This document shows positions 1 to 6,961 of a DNA stretch of 13,246 nt, piece by piece. The notes under the pieces were generated by a model. The model did no database searches and was not told where the DNA came from. It saw only the letters and a program-made list of their open reading frames with translations. The stretch's first letter is position 1; every line of letters begins with the position of its first letter. Origin of the DNA: a bacterium (GTDB lineage: Bacteria; Campylobacterota; Campylobacteria; Campylobacterales; Sulfurimonadaceae); assembly GCA_018824795.1 (NCBI GenBank), contig JAHJFL010000001.1, positions 1 through 13,246 of the forward strand, written 5' to 3'. The position numbers and the translations under genes were made by a program.

Positions 1-452
1 TCTAAAATTCCTGCCATACCAATAACACGGCTTCTATCAAAACCACTTTCTTTCAATGCAACATATGTCATTGCATCAAGAGGATTTGAGACCATTATTA
101 TTATAGCTTCCGGAGAATACTTAGCAATTCCTTTTATAACATCTTTTGTAATGTTCGCATTAATCATCAATAAATCATCACGACTCATTCCAGGTAATCG
201 CGGGCTTCCTGCAGTAACAACAACTACATCACAGTTTGTTAAGTCAGACATATCTTCTGCAACTTTAACAACTGTATGGCTTCTCACAGCTGATGCTGCC
301 TGAGACATATCTAAAGCTTTTCCTTTTGCCACATCTATTTTATTGTCACGAAGAATAATTTCATGGCAAGCACCAAGCATTGCTAAAGAATAAGCTACCG
401 TTGCGCCAACATTGCCAGCACCAACTATTCCGACTCTTTTTCCGTGTTTCAT
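1..452 (-). CDS. mdh: Malate dehydrogenase, N-terminal part (cut by window edge)
   Basis: Catalyses NAD-dependent interconversion of malate and oxaloacetate in the cytoplasm, a step of the oxidative or reductive TCA cycle. The frame reads MKHGKRVGIVGAGNVGATVA from the ATG at 452-450. Visible are the Rossmann glycine motif GAGNVG (residues 11-16), an acidic residue near the end of the second strand (D36) that favours NAD over NADP, and the substrate-loop motif PRLPGMSRDD (84-93), whose R85 and R91 match the substrate-binding arginines of the family. SNPLD (122-126) and GMAGILD (145 onward) are also typical. The PGMSRDDLL signature favours malate over lactate dehydrogenase. About 150 of the usual roughly 315-320 residues are present; the 3' half, with the catalytic histidine, lies outside. 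A GAGGGG Shine-Dalgarno stands 5 bases before the ATG. It follows icd on the same strand but has its own probable promoter region. In C. jejuni sucCD follow, which is only an expectation here. Confidence 0.95.
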   Translation of the reverse strand, partial: MKHGKRVGIVGAGNVGATVAYSLAMLGACHEIILRDNKIDVAKGKALDMSQAASAVRSHTVVKVAEDMSDLTNCDVVVVTAGSPRLPGMSRDDLLMINANITKDVIKGIAKYSPEAIIIMVSNPLDAMTYVALKESGFDRSRVIGMAGIL

Positions 453-477
453 ATAAGCCCCTCGATATATAGTATTT

Positions 478-507
478 GATATTTTAAACATATATGCTTA
501 AAATATC
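478..507. promoter_or_regulatory. 30-bp near-perfect palindrome over the probable mdh promoter (candidate operator)
   Basis: Arms GATATTTTAA (478-487) and TTAAAATATC (498-507) are exact reverse complements. The centre CATATATG (489-496) is itself palindromic, so 14 of 15 base pairs match and only the 488/497 pair (a/c) fails. The site ends 25 bases before the mdh ATG. On the minus strand the near arm contains TAAAAT (486-481), a plausible -10 box giving a leader of about 20 bases. A dimeric or tetrameric regulator bound here would block or modulate mdh transcription. The palindrome is seen; the operator role is inferred and the regulator is unknown. Confidence 0.5.
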
Positions 508-524
508 ATCCAAAGACTTTCGCC

Positions 525-560
525 TTTTTTATAAAACCTACAAAAAAGTTTTATAAAAAA
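525..560. repeat. AT-rich inverted repeat made of two TTTTATAAAA dyads
   Basis: TTTTTTATAAAAC (525-537) and GTTTTATAAAAAA (548-560) are exact 13-base reverse complements around a 10-base loop. Each arm contains the self-palindrome TTTTATAAAA (527-536 and 549-558), with centres 22 bases apart, about two helical turns. It lies between the icd terminator and the mdh palindrome, and its right part supplies most of the T-tract of that terminator on the minus strand. It could be a tandem protein site or a by-product of A/T tracts. Confidence 0.4.
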
Positions 561-591
561 AGAGAAAATACAGAGAGAAATCTCTCTGTAT
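552..591 (-). terminator. Rho-independent terminator of icd
   Basis: The arms TACAGAGAGA (569-578) and TCTCTCTGTA (581-590) are perfect 10-base reverse complements, with one more A-T pair outside (568/591). The stem begins 5 bases after the icd stop codon. Read on the minus strand it is followed by TTTTCTCTTTTTTT, the expected U-tract. This should end most icd transcripts before mdh, which fits mdh having its own promoter. Confidence 0.85.
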
Positions 592-595
592 AAAT

Positions 596-2770
596 TTAGA
601 TATTATTGATAATTGCGTTTAAAGTAGCAGATGGTCTCATTGCTGCTTCAGCTTTTGCATCATTTGGGTGGTAGTAACCACCAATATCTTGAGGCTTACC
701 TTCAACTGAAAGCAATTCAGAAATGATTTTATCTTCATTTTCAGTAAGCGCTTTTGCTACAGGAGCAAATTTAGCAGCTAATTCAGCGTTTTCACCTTCT
801 GCAAGTGCTTTAGCCCAGTATTGAGCTACGAAGAAGTGAGAAGCTTTGTTGTCTGGCTCGCCAGCTTTACGTGAAGGCTCTTTATTGTTATCTAGATAAG
901 CATCATTTGCTTCGTCAAGACCAGCAGTAAGTGCAGCTAGTTTTGCATCATTATTTTTCTGACCGATAAATCTTAAAGACTCAGCAAGTGCTAAAAACTC
1001 ACCCAAAGAATCCCAACGTAAGTGACCTTCAGCTAAGAATTGATCAACGTGCTTAGGAGCAGATCCACCAGCACCAGTTTCATATAAGCCACCACCGGCA
1101 AGTAAAGGAACGATAGAAAGCATTTTAGCAGATGTTCCAAGTTCTAAAATTGGATACATATCTGTCAAGTGATCTCTAAGAACATTGCCAGTTACAGCAA
1201 TAGTGTTTTTACCTGCTCTTGATCTTGCATTAGTAAATCTAGTTGCAGATGTAATGTCCATTATTTGAATATCTAAACCATTAGTATCGAAGTCTGCTAA
1301 GTAAGTATTTACTTTTTTAATCATCTCTGCATCGTGAGCTCTGTTTTGATCTAACCAAAAAATTGTAGGTACATTTTCAATTCTTGCTCTCTCAACCGCT
1401 AGTCTTACCCAGTCTTTAATAGCAACATCTTTTGCTCTACTCATTCTCCAGATGTCTCCAGCTTCAACATCAAATGACATTAACTCTGTACCATCTTCAG
1501 CAGTAACAGTCACTTTTCCGCCTTCTGCTAATTCAAACGTAGTTGGATGAGAACCATACTCTTCTGCTTTTTGAGCCATAAGACCAACATTAGCCATAGA
1601 ACCCATAGTTGCAACATCATATTGACCATTTTTAACACAGTCAGCTACCATCTCTGCGTGAAACATTGCGTAAGTAGAGTCAGGAATAACTGCAACACAT
1701 TCTTTTGCATCACCTTTTCTATTCCACTGTTTACCACCTTCACGCACAACAACCGGCATAGAAGCATCAATGATAACATCATTTGAAGCATTAAAGTTAG
1801 TTGTACCTTTATCAGAATCAACCATTGCGATTTCTGGGTTATCAGACTCAATTACTGCTTGAAAAGCTGCTTTTATTTCTGCTTCTTGTGCATGACCCTT
1901 GATCTTCTTTTCTAAGTCACTCATACCTTGGTTAGGGTTTACTTTTAATGATGCAAATACGTCTGCATATTTTGTAAACACACCTTGAAAGAATACTTCA
2001 AATGCATGACCGAACATAATAGGGTCAGAAATTTTCATCATTGTTGCTTTAAGGTGAATTGACCATAAAACACCATTTTTTCTAGCATCATCAATTGTTT
2101 TTTGAATAAATGCTCTATATTTAGCGATAGACATAAATGTACCATCTAAAACTTCTTTGTCAACTGCTTTAATACTTCCTAGCTCTTTACCATTTAAAGC
2201 GATAGTTACTTTTTGGTTTTTATCCATAGTAACAGACTGCTCATTTCCGTAGAAATCTCCATTGCCTTCCATGTGCGCAACATAAGACTTTGGATTTTCT
2301 GGGAATGCTCTAAGTTTATGAGGATTTTTCTGAGCAAATTTCTTAACAGCTACTGCAGCACGTCTGTCTGAATTTCCTTCACGAAGAACTGGATTAACAG
2401 CTGAACCTAAACAAACATTGTATTTTGCTCTAATCGCTTCTTCGTCAGCATTCGCCGGATTCTCTGGAAAATTAGGAATATCATAACCTTGGCCTTGAAG
2501 TTCTGCAATACAATCTTTAAGTTGACCAACAGATGCTGATACATTTGGAAGCTTAATGATGTTGCCATCTGCCTGTAAAACAACTTCACCAAGTTTAGAT
2601 AACTCATCCTCAGCAAGACCCATTGCTGCAAGAACTCTACCCGCTAGTGAAATATCACTAGTAACTACTTCAACACCTGCCGCTTTCGTGAAAGCATTAA
2701 CTATAGGTAATAACGAATATGTTGCTAAAGCTGGAGCTTCATCAATTTTTGACCAAATTATTTTTGACAT
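596..2770 (-). CDS. icd: Monomeric NADP-dependent isocitrate dehydrogenase (IDH-II type)
   Basis: Catalyses oxidative decarboxylation of isocitrate to 2-oxoglutarate with NADP, or the reverse carboxylation in organisms running the reductive TCA cycle. The 724 residues match the large monomeric family (about 735-745), not the dimeric enzyme of about 415. Family landmarks occur in order: EGNSDRR (131-137, substrate serine S134), HLKATMMKISDP (239-250, K241), DSDKGTTNFNASNDVIIDAS (318-337, with metal-site aspartates), EYGSHPTTFE (404-413, Y406), and NVLRDHLTDMYP (529-540, R532/D533/D537). NADP contacts expected from the Azotobacter enzyme fall at H574 (APKHVDQ), R585 and the SRKAGEPDNK segment (633-642). 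Every landmark sits 13-15 residues earlier than in that enzyme, so nothing essential is missing. The ATG has GAGGA 6 bases upstream. mltG precedes it on the same strand by 138 bases; mdh follows after a strong terminator. Confidence 0.97.
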   Translation of the reverse strand: MSKIIWSKIDEAPALATYSLLPIVNAFTKAAGVEVVTSDISLAGRVLAAMGLAEDELSKLGEVVLQADGNIIKLPNVSASVGQLKDCIAELQGQGYDIPNFPENPANADEEAIRAKYNVCLGSAVNPVLREGNSDRRAAVAVKKFAQKNPHKLRAFPENPKSYVAHMEGNGDFYGNEQSVTMDKNQKVTIALNGKELGSIKAVDKEVLDGTFMSIAKYRAFIQKTIDDARKNGVLWSIHLKATMMKISDPIMFGHAFEVFFQGVFTKYADVFASLKVNPNQGMSDLEKKIKGHAQEAEIKAAFQAVIESDNPEIAMVDSDKGTTNFNASNDVIIDASMPVVVREGGKQWNRKGDAKECVAVIPDSTYAMFHAEMVADCVKNGQYDVATMGSMANVGLMAQKAEEYGSHPTTFELAEGGKVTVTAEDGTELMSFDVEAGDIWRMSRAKDVAIKDWVRLAVERARIENVPTIFWLDQNRAHDAEMIKKVNTYLADFDTNGLDIQIMDITSATRFTNARSRAGKNTIAVTGNVLRDHLTDMYPILELGTSAKMLSIVPLLAGGGLYETGAGGSAPKHVDQFLAEGHLRWDSLGEFLALAESLRFIGQKNNDAKLAALTAGLDEANDAYLDNNKEPSRKAGEPDNKASHFFVAQYWAKALAEGENAELAAKFAPVAKALTENEDKIISELLSVEGKPQDIGGYYHPNDAKAEAAMRPSATLNAIINNI

Positions 2771-2775
2771 ATGAT

Positions 2776-2780
2776 GTCCT
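2776..2780 (-). promoter_or_regulatory. Ribosome binding site of icd
   Basis: GAGGA on the minus strand, 6 bases before the icd ATG, a near-ideal spacing. It supports the start at 2770. Confidence 0.75.
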
Positions 2781-2800
2781 CATCTTGATTTTTTGTTTCT

Positions 2801-2824
2801 CTGATGAATTTAAAATACCATCAG
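2801..2824 (-). promoter_or_regulatory. Candidate icd promoter with flanking dyad
   Basis: On the minus strand TGGTATTTT (2820-2812) resembles an extended -10 element (TGn plus a TATAAT-like hexamer). It would give a leader of about 35 bases before icd. The region is bracketed by a perfect 6-base inverted repeat, CTGATG (2801-2806) and CATCAG (2819-2824). No convincing -35 box is visible, which is common in this phylum. The promoter call rests on one hexamer and position only. Confidence 0.35.
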
Positions 2825-2908
2825 GAAACTTTCAAGATAAATGATAACACTAAGATAGGTAATATTGGTAAAGCTTTGAGAAACATTCAGCTATATTTAC
2901 AATATGTT

Positions 2909-3853
2909 TCATTTGGTAGCATGCTTTATATTGACTAAATGTGTAGAATAGTTACATGAAAAATCATGGGTTCCATTTTTTGATTTCATAAAATAGAGAT
3001 AATTTGTTGTGGCAGGGAAAATAGCTGCACGGATTGCATCAAAGCTTACATTGCACACAGGAGCGCTTGGAACACCACTATACTTATACGTATTATAGAT
3101 GGTATTGTCATTTTGAATCCTTGCAGGAGTGATTTTTATGTGTGAATATTTCCCATAATTGAGTGTGCCGTCCATTTGAAGCTTCATACCTTTTTTAATT
3201 CTGTTGTAAATAACTGAACTTACAAGCGGCATTTCTTCTATATTTGCAGACTCTTTTTGTATTACAGAAGCAATTGCTACATATTGAAACCATTTTTTTT
3301 CATTATATGTGCCAAATATCTTTATCGATAGTTCTTTCATTTGCGTTTTAGAGTTTTCTAATAAAATTCTTATCAGCTCTTTTTCCGTAATACCAAGAGG
3401 AAGTCTATATGTATTAGGGACAAAGGCACCTTCTGTAACATTGGATTGTAAATTATACTCTTGTTCAAGCATCTCTCTCTCGAGATTAAAAAACGCAGCT
3501 AATTCGTTCAAAAAGATATAAGTAGTTTCTCCTGGTATCAGAGTAATGTTAATGAGTGCTGCTTTTGCGGTACTTAATTTGTATAAAAAATCAGCTCTCG
3601 TACTTTTTGTTACTGAAAGGTCCACCCAACCACTTTGGGGAGAGCCGATAAGTCGCAATAAATATGAATCAAGCTTTGTAACATTCAAATTATTTTCTTG
3701 CAAATGTGCTATAATCTGATTTATCGAGCCCTGCGGTATGTTGAGTACTTTTTTACTTTCAACGGGTATATTTAGGTAGTACATGACTGACAAAATAATT
3801 ATCAACGCCATCTCAAAAACATACTTCATAATAGTTAGTTTTATATCTTTCAT
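2909..3853 (-). CDS. mltG: Endolytic murein transglycosylase MltG (YceG family)
   Basis: Cleaves nascent peptidoglycan glycan strands at the periplasmic face of the inner membrane and so sets strand length. There is one N-terminal membrane segment (about residues 12-29) and then a periplasmic part. The catalytic region reads IASVIQKESA (194-203), with E201 aligning with the family's catalytic glutamate, followed by SSVIYNRIKKGMKLQMDGTL (212-231) and the YNTYKYSGVPSAPVCN block (253-268). At 314 residues it is slightly shorter than E. coli MltG (340). The start is uncertain: ATG codons at 3853, 3829 and 3811 all keep most of the anchor, and only the first has even a weak purine stretch (AGAAG, 10 bases away). 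All three lie inside the opposing YhdP-like frame, giving a head-to-head overlap of 29-71 bases. A possible -10 (TAAAAT, 3887-3882) lies within the opposing gene. It could be co-transcribed with icd, as no good terminator separates them. Confidence 0.93.
   Translation of the reverse strand: MKDIKLTIMKYVFEMALIIILSVMYYLNIPVESKKVLNIPQGSINQIIAHLQENNLNVTKLDSYLLRLIGSPQSGWVDLSVTKSTRADFLYKLSTAKAALINITLIPGETTYIFLNELAAFFNLEREMLEQEYNLQSNVTEGAFVPNTYRLPLGITEKELIRILLENSKTQMKELSIKIFGTYNEKKWFQYVAIASVIQKESANIEEMPLVSSVIYNRIKKGMKLQMDGTLNYGKYSHIKITPARIQNDNTIYNTYKYSGVPSAPVCNVSFDAIRAAIFPATTNYLYFMKSKNGTHDFSCNYSTHLVNIKHATK
3707..3715 (+). promoter_or_regulatory. Extended -10 promoter of the YhdP-like gene, inside mltG
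   Basis: TGCTATAAT is a perfect extended -10 element (TGn followed by TATAAT). It lies 67 bases before the ATG at 3783, predicting a leader of about 60 bases. It is inside the mltG coding region on the opposite strand, where a promoter for the plus-strand gene must lie, because the two genes share no intergenic space. A weak TTCAAA lies upstream at 3685-3690. Activity is inferred from sequence only. Confidence 0.55.
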
Positions 3854-6800
3854 TTTTTTAATACTTCTATCTTTATTTATTATTTTACAGAATGGATTCT
3901 ATGTAGAAGAGATATCAATTTCGAATGTAACTGCGAAACAATTATACATAAAATGGAATGAAAAACTTGATGTTTCTCTCAAAGAACTCAATATTACAGA
4001 AGATAAGAATTCTAAAACATCTCCAAACTATGAAAAAATACATGGTTATTTTTCAAAAATTCCCTTATTTAACGACACATTTGAAAAAATAGTTATCAGT
4101 AATATCAAATTTGATTCTTTTAGTGGTTCATTTAGTTACATAAGCGGTCAAAATGGATTTTTAAAACTTTCATCTGAAACATTTTTACTCAACAGCTCCT
4201 TTGATTTTGAGTCAAACGCTTTAAATATAGAAATACAAAAGCTTTATGACTCAAAGAAAAAGATTGAGATGAGCGGAAACATCGTTGTTGATTTATCAAA
4301 ACTTGAAATAAACGCAAAGAGCCATTTCAATATAAACAATGAAATTTATGCGACAGTATTTATAAACGCAGACAACAAACAACTTCAATATAGTGTGGTA
4401 TCAGATAAAAAGATAGAAAGGACAACGCATCTCATAGATTTGCTGCAACCGCCAAAAGAAGTTCGTTACTGGATTTTAGATGCTATAAAAATGCGAGGAG
4501 CCACCCTTCACGAGGCTAGAGGATGGTTTGAATATGACAAAATAGAGAATGCCTATAAAAATCTTTATGCAAAAGCAACTCTAGACAAACTGCAATATAC
4601 CTATAATCCAGAGTTAGAGTCTGTACAATCAGAGAAAACTATCTTAGAATTTACGGATGGTATTTTATATATTAAGCCACAAAAAGCTATCTCTTATTCG
4701 CAATCTCTAGGTACAAGTTGGCTGAAAATAGACTTTACACAAAAAGATGAACTTTTAACTTTACATCTTTTGTTTGACGGGGTTGCAAATAGTGACATAC
4801 TAAAAATTCTCAACACCTACAAAATAAAGCTGCCTTTTGTACAAAATAGCGGTTTTGTTTCTACAAACCTTATGATAGAGGTTGATCTTAGAAATTTAAA
4901 TACAAAAACCAAAGGGGATTTTTACGCTAAAAAAGCAAATTTTGATTATCTTGGTTTGAATATTGATATTTCAGATGCTTATGTATTCCTTCAAAATTAT
5001 GATGTAAATATTACAAATATGAAAGCAGACTACAAAACTGTTGCAACAGCAAATGTCACTATGCAATATGATGCCAATCAATCAGTCGGAGATATAAACT
5101 TTAAATTTAACAAAATTCAGTTTGAGGATGAACTTTTACTTGATAAAAAAACAGCTCTAAATGCTAAGTACCACATCTCTCCGGAGGGTGATATTATTAC
5201 TGTGGGCAATTCATTATGGAATTACAAACACAATCGTATCAAAATAGATTCTATTTATTTGCCTTTTGATTTAGCTAGCTTAAATGTAAACTTACCTGCA
5301 ACACAAATTTCTGTAGAGAATATAGCCTCAATGTATGTCCATGGCCCAATAGATCTAAAAAACAAGAAAGTAAACTTGGGTGTAGATTTACTCTCTCTTT
5401 CCTATAAAGAGTTAAAACTTGCACAATCCAGTGCACAAATGCGTTTAGAATATGATACAAATATTTCACTCTCTTCAAACGATAAAATTCTCCTCGCGTT
5501 TAAGAACTCAGATCTCACATTGGATGGTTTTAATCTACTATTTGACACAAACGGTGTCAAAATAAAAAATGCTTCCATTGATTTTAATGATGCTATAGAG
5601 GTAAACCTTAACGGGAATTATCTTTCACAAGATTCAAACTATGTACTTTTTGTAGATAATATAAACTTTAAAAATGAAACAATGAAAAATTTGCTTTGTA
5701 TTGATGAAAAACTTCGCTTAAAGCTCAAAATTGATGAAAACAATGCTGTAAGTATCAATGCTGAAGAGCTGGACACAACATTTAGTCTCGATGATGAAAA
5801 ATGGGTTCTGACAATAAATTCAATTGAAAACATCAAAAGATACTCTAAAATACTTCAAAAATATAAAATTATAGACGCAAATGCCACTATCTCTAAAAAA
5901 GCTGCAGATGATGAGATTATTTTTGATTCTAACATTACTCAGCCATATACATTTCTTGTTGAGAATGATATACCCACACAAAATTATTTTCTTACAGGAA
6001 CGATGAACACAAAAAGCGAAAAAATAAAACTTAATATTAATAAAAATATAGATGTTTTCATAGGTAACAGAATAAAAATAAAAGCTAAAGATTCTGGAAT
6101 AAATCTTGATGCAATAGTAGATTTTATGGATAACAATGACACATCCGAACCAAACAAGATGAACCTAGTGCTTAACGCAAGTAACAGCTATCTGTACTTA
6201 AGTGAACATAGACGTATTGTTTCTGACTCCATCGATTTACAATATCTTAACAACATCACTACTGCACAACTTAAGCATGAAAACGGCAATGCCGGGTTTA
6301 AATTAAGTGAAGAAACTTTTCACCTATACGGCAATGGATTTGGCAGTACATTTATGGAAAATTTATTTGCTCTTTCTAAATTCAAGGATGGATCACTTGA
6401 CTTCTCTATGAGTGGAACAACGAAAGAGTACAATGGAATATTTTACGTTAAAGATACCACAATTATCGAGTACAAAATACTCAACAATGTCTTGGCTTTT
6501 ATTAACACGATTCCATCTCTTGTGACATTTTCTCTGCCATCATACAATACAAACGGACTGTATACAAAAGGTGCCTATATGAGTTTCAAAGCGAAAGATG
6601 ATATTTTTTACATCAACGACTTGTATCTTGACTCAGAGGAAGTGGATATTTTAGGAAGAGGCGTTGCGAGTATAAAACAAAACAACATTGATTTAAAACT
6701 CAATTTAAAAACAGATTTAGGCAGTAGTCTTTCTCAGATACCCATAGTTGGATATCTGCTTTTTGATGAAGATTCCGTCTCAACTTCACTCAAAGTAACA

Positions 6801-6947
6801 GGTAAATTAAGTGACCCTGAAGTAGATTCTTTATTACCTTCAGAAATAATTGTAGCACCGTTAAATCTCATTAAAAGAACGTTGATGTTACCGCAGCACC
6901 TTTTGCAAAACAGCGAACAAAATACAACCCAAACGCAAGAAGAGTAG
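3783..6947 (+). CDS. AsmA/YhdP-like (DUF3971-type) large envelope protein
   Basis: Probably a bridge-like lipid transport protein: AsmA/TamB/YhdP relatives are anchored in the inner membrane and span the periplasm to carry phospholipid to the outer membrane. A short cytoplasmic N-terminus and one membrane helix (about 13-35) are followed by about 1000 residues of alternating polar and hydrophobic beta strands. A conserved-looking segment, LLQPPKEVRYWILDAI (220-235), then MRGATLHEARGWFEY (237-251), resembles the DUF3971 region. The C-terminus has the family pattern SQIPIVGYLLFDEDSVSTSL, then KVTGKLSDPEV, an amphipathic helix and a polar tail. It is shorter than E. coli YhdP (about 1266). The start at 3783 is well fixed: a stop (TAG, 3777-3779) is directly upstream in frame, no other ATG, GTG or TTG precedes the membrane helix, and AGG stands 6 bases ahead. 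The gene overlaps mltG head to head and ends 8 bases from the opposing permease gene. Family assignment is good; function is inferred. Confidence 0.85.
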   Translation: MTDKIIINAISKTYFIIVSFISFIFLILLSLFIILQNGFYVEEISISNVTAKQLYIKWNEKLDVSLKELNITEDKNSKTSPNYEKIHGYFSKIPLFNDTFEKIVISNIKFDSFSGSFSYISGQNGFLKLSSETFLLNSSFDFESNALNIEIQKLYDSKKKIEMSGNIVVDLSKLEINAKSHFNINNEIYATVFINADNKQLQYSVVSDKKIERTTHLIDLLQPPKEVRYWILDAIKMRGATLHEARGWFEYDKIENAYKNLYAKATLDKLQYTYNPELESVQSEKTILEFTDGILYIKPQKAISYSQSLGTSWLKIDFTQKDELLTLHLLFDGVANSDILKILNTYKIKLPFVQNSGFVSTNLMIEVDLRNLNTKTKGDFYAKKANFDYLGLNIDISDAYVFLQNYDVNITNMKADYKTVATANVTMQYDANQSVGDINFKFNKIQFEDELLLDKKTALNAKYHISPEGDIITVGNSLWNYKHNRIKIDSIYLPFDLASLNVNLPATQISVENIASMYVHGPIDLKNKKVNLGVDLLSLSYKELKLAQSSAQMRLEYDTNISLSSNDKILLAFKNSDLTLDGFNLLFDTNGVKIKNASIDFNDAIEVNLNGNYLSQDSNYVLFVDNINFKNETMKNLLCIDEKLRLKLKIDENNAVSINAEELDTTFSLDDEKWVLTINSIENIKRYSKILQKYKIIDANATISKKAADDEIIFDSNITQPYTFLVENDIPTQNYFLTGTMNTKSEKIKLNINKNIDVFIGNRIKIKAKDSGINLDAIVDFMDNNDTSEPNKMNLVLNASNSYLYLSEHRRIVSDSIDLQYLNNITTAQLKHENGNAGFKLSEETFHLYGNGFGSTFMENLFALSKFKDGSLDFSMSGTTKEYNGIFYVKDTTIIEYKILNNVLAFINTIPSLVTFSLPSYNTNGLYTKGAYMSFKAKDDIFYINDLYLDSEEVDILGRGVASIKQNNIDLKLNLKTDLGSSLSQIPIVGYLLFDEDSVSTSLKVTGKLSDPEVDSLLPSEIIVAPLNLIKRTLMLPQHLLQNSEQNTTQTQEE

Positions 6948-6961
6948 TCTAAATGCTACTC
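6942..6961. repeat. Small hairpin spanning both stop codons of two convergent genes
   Basis: GAGTAG (6942-6947) and CTACTC (6956-6961) are exact reverse complements around an 8-base loop. They contain the TAG stop of the YhdP-like gene and, on the other strand, the TAG stop of the permease gene; each protein ends in Glu-stop. No clear T-tract follows on either strand, so efficient intrinsic termination is doubtful, but no other stem is visible in the 8-base gap. Confidence 0.3.

Noticed and set aside
1547..1851. Open frames on both strands inside icd and similar frames inside other genes (2407-2774, 5275-5836, 7161-7403, 11187-11465, 11730-12457)
   Set aside because: They are shadows of strongly conserved genes, with low-complexity translations and no family resemblance.
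2880..2910. Inverted repeat GAAACAT / ATGTTTC at the end of mltG as a terminator
   Set aside because: Only 7 bases with a 17-base loop and no T-run on the minus strand; too weak to call.
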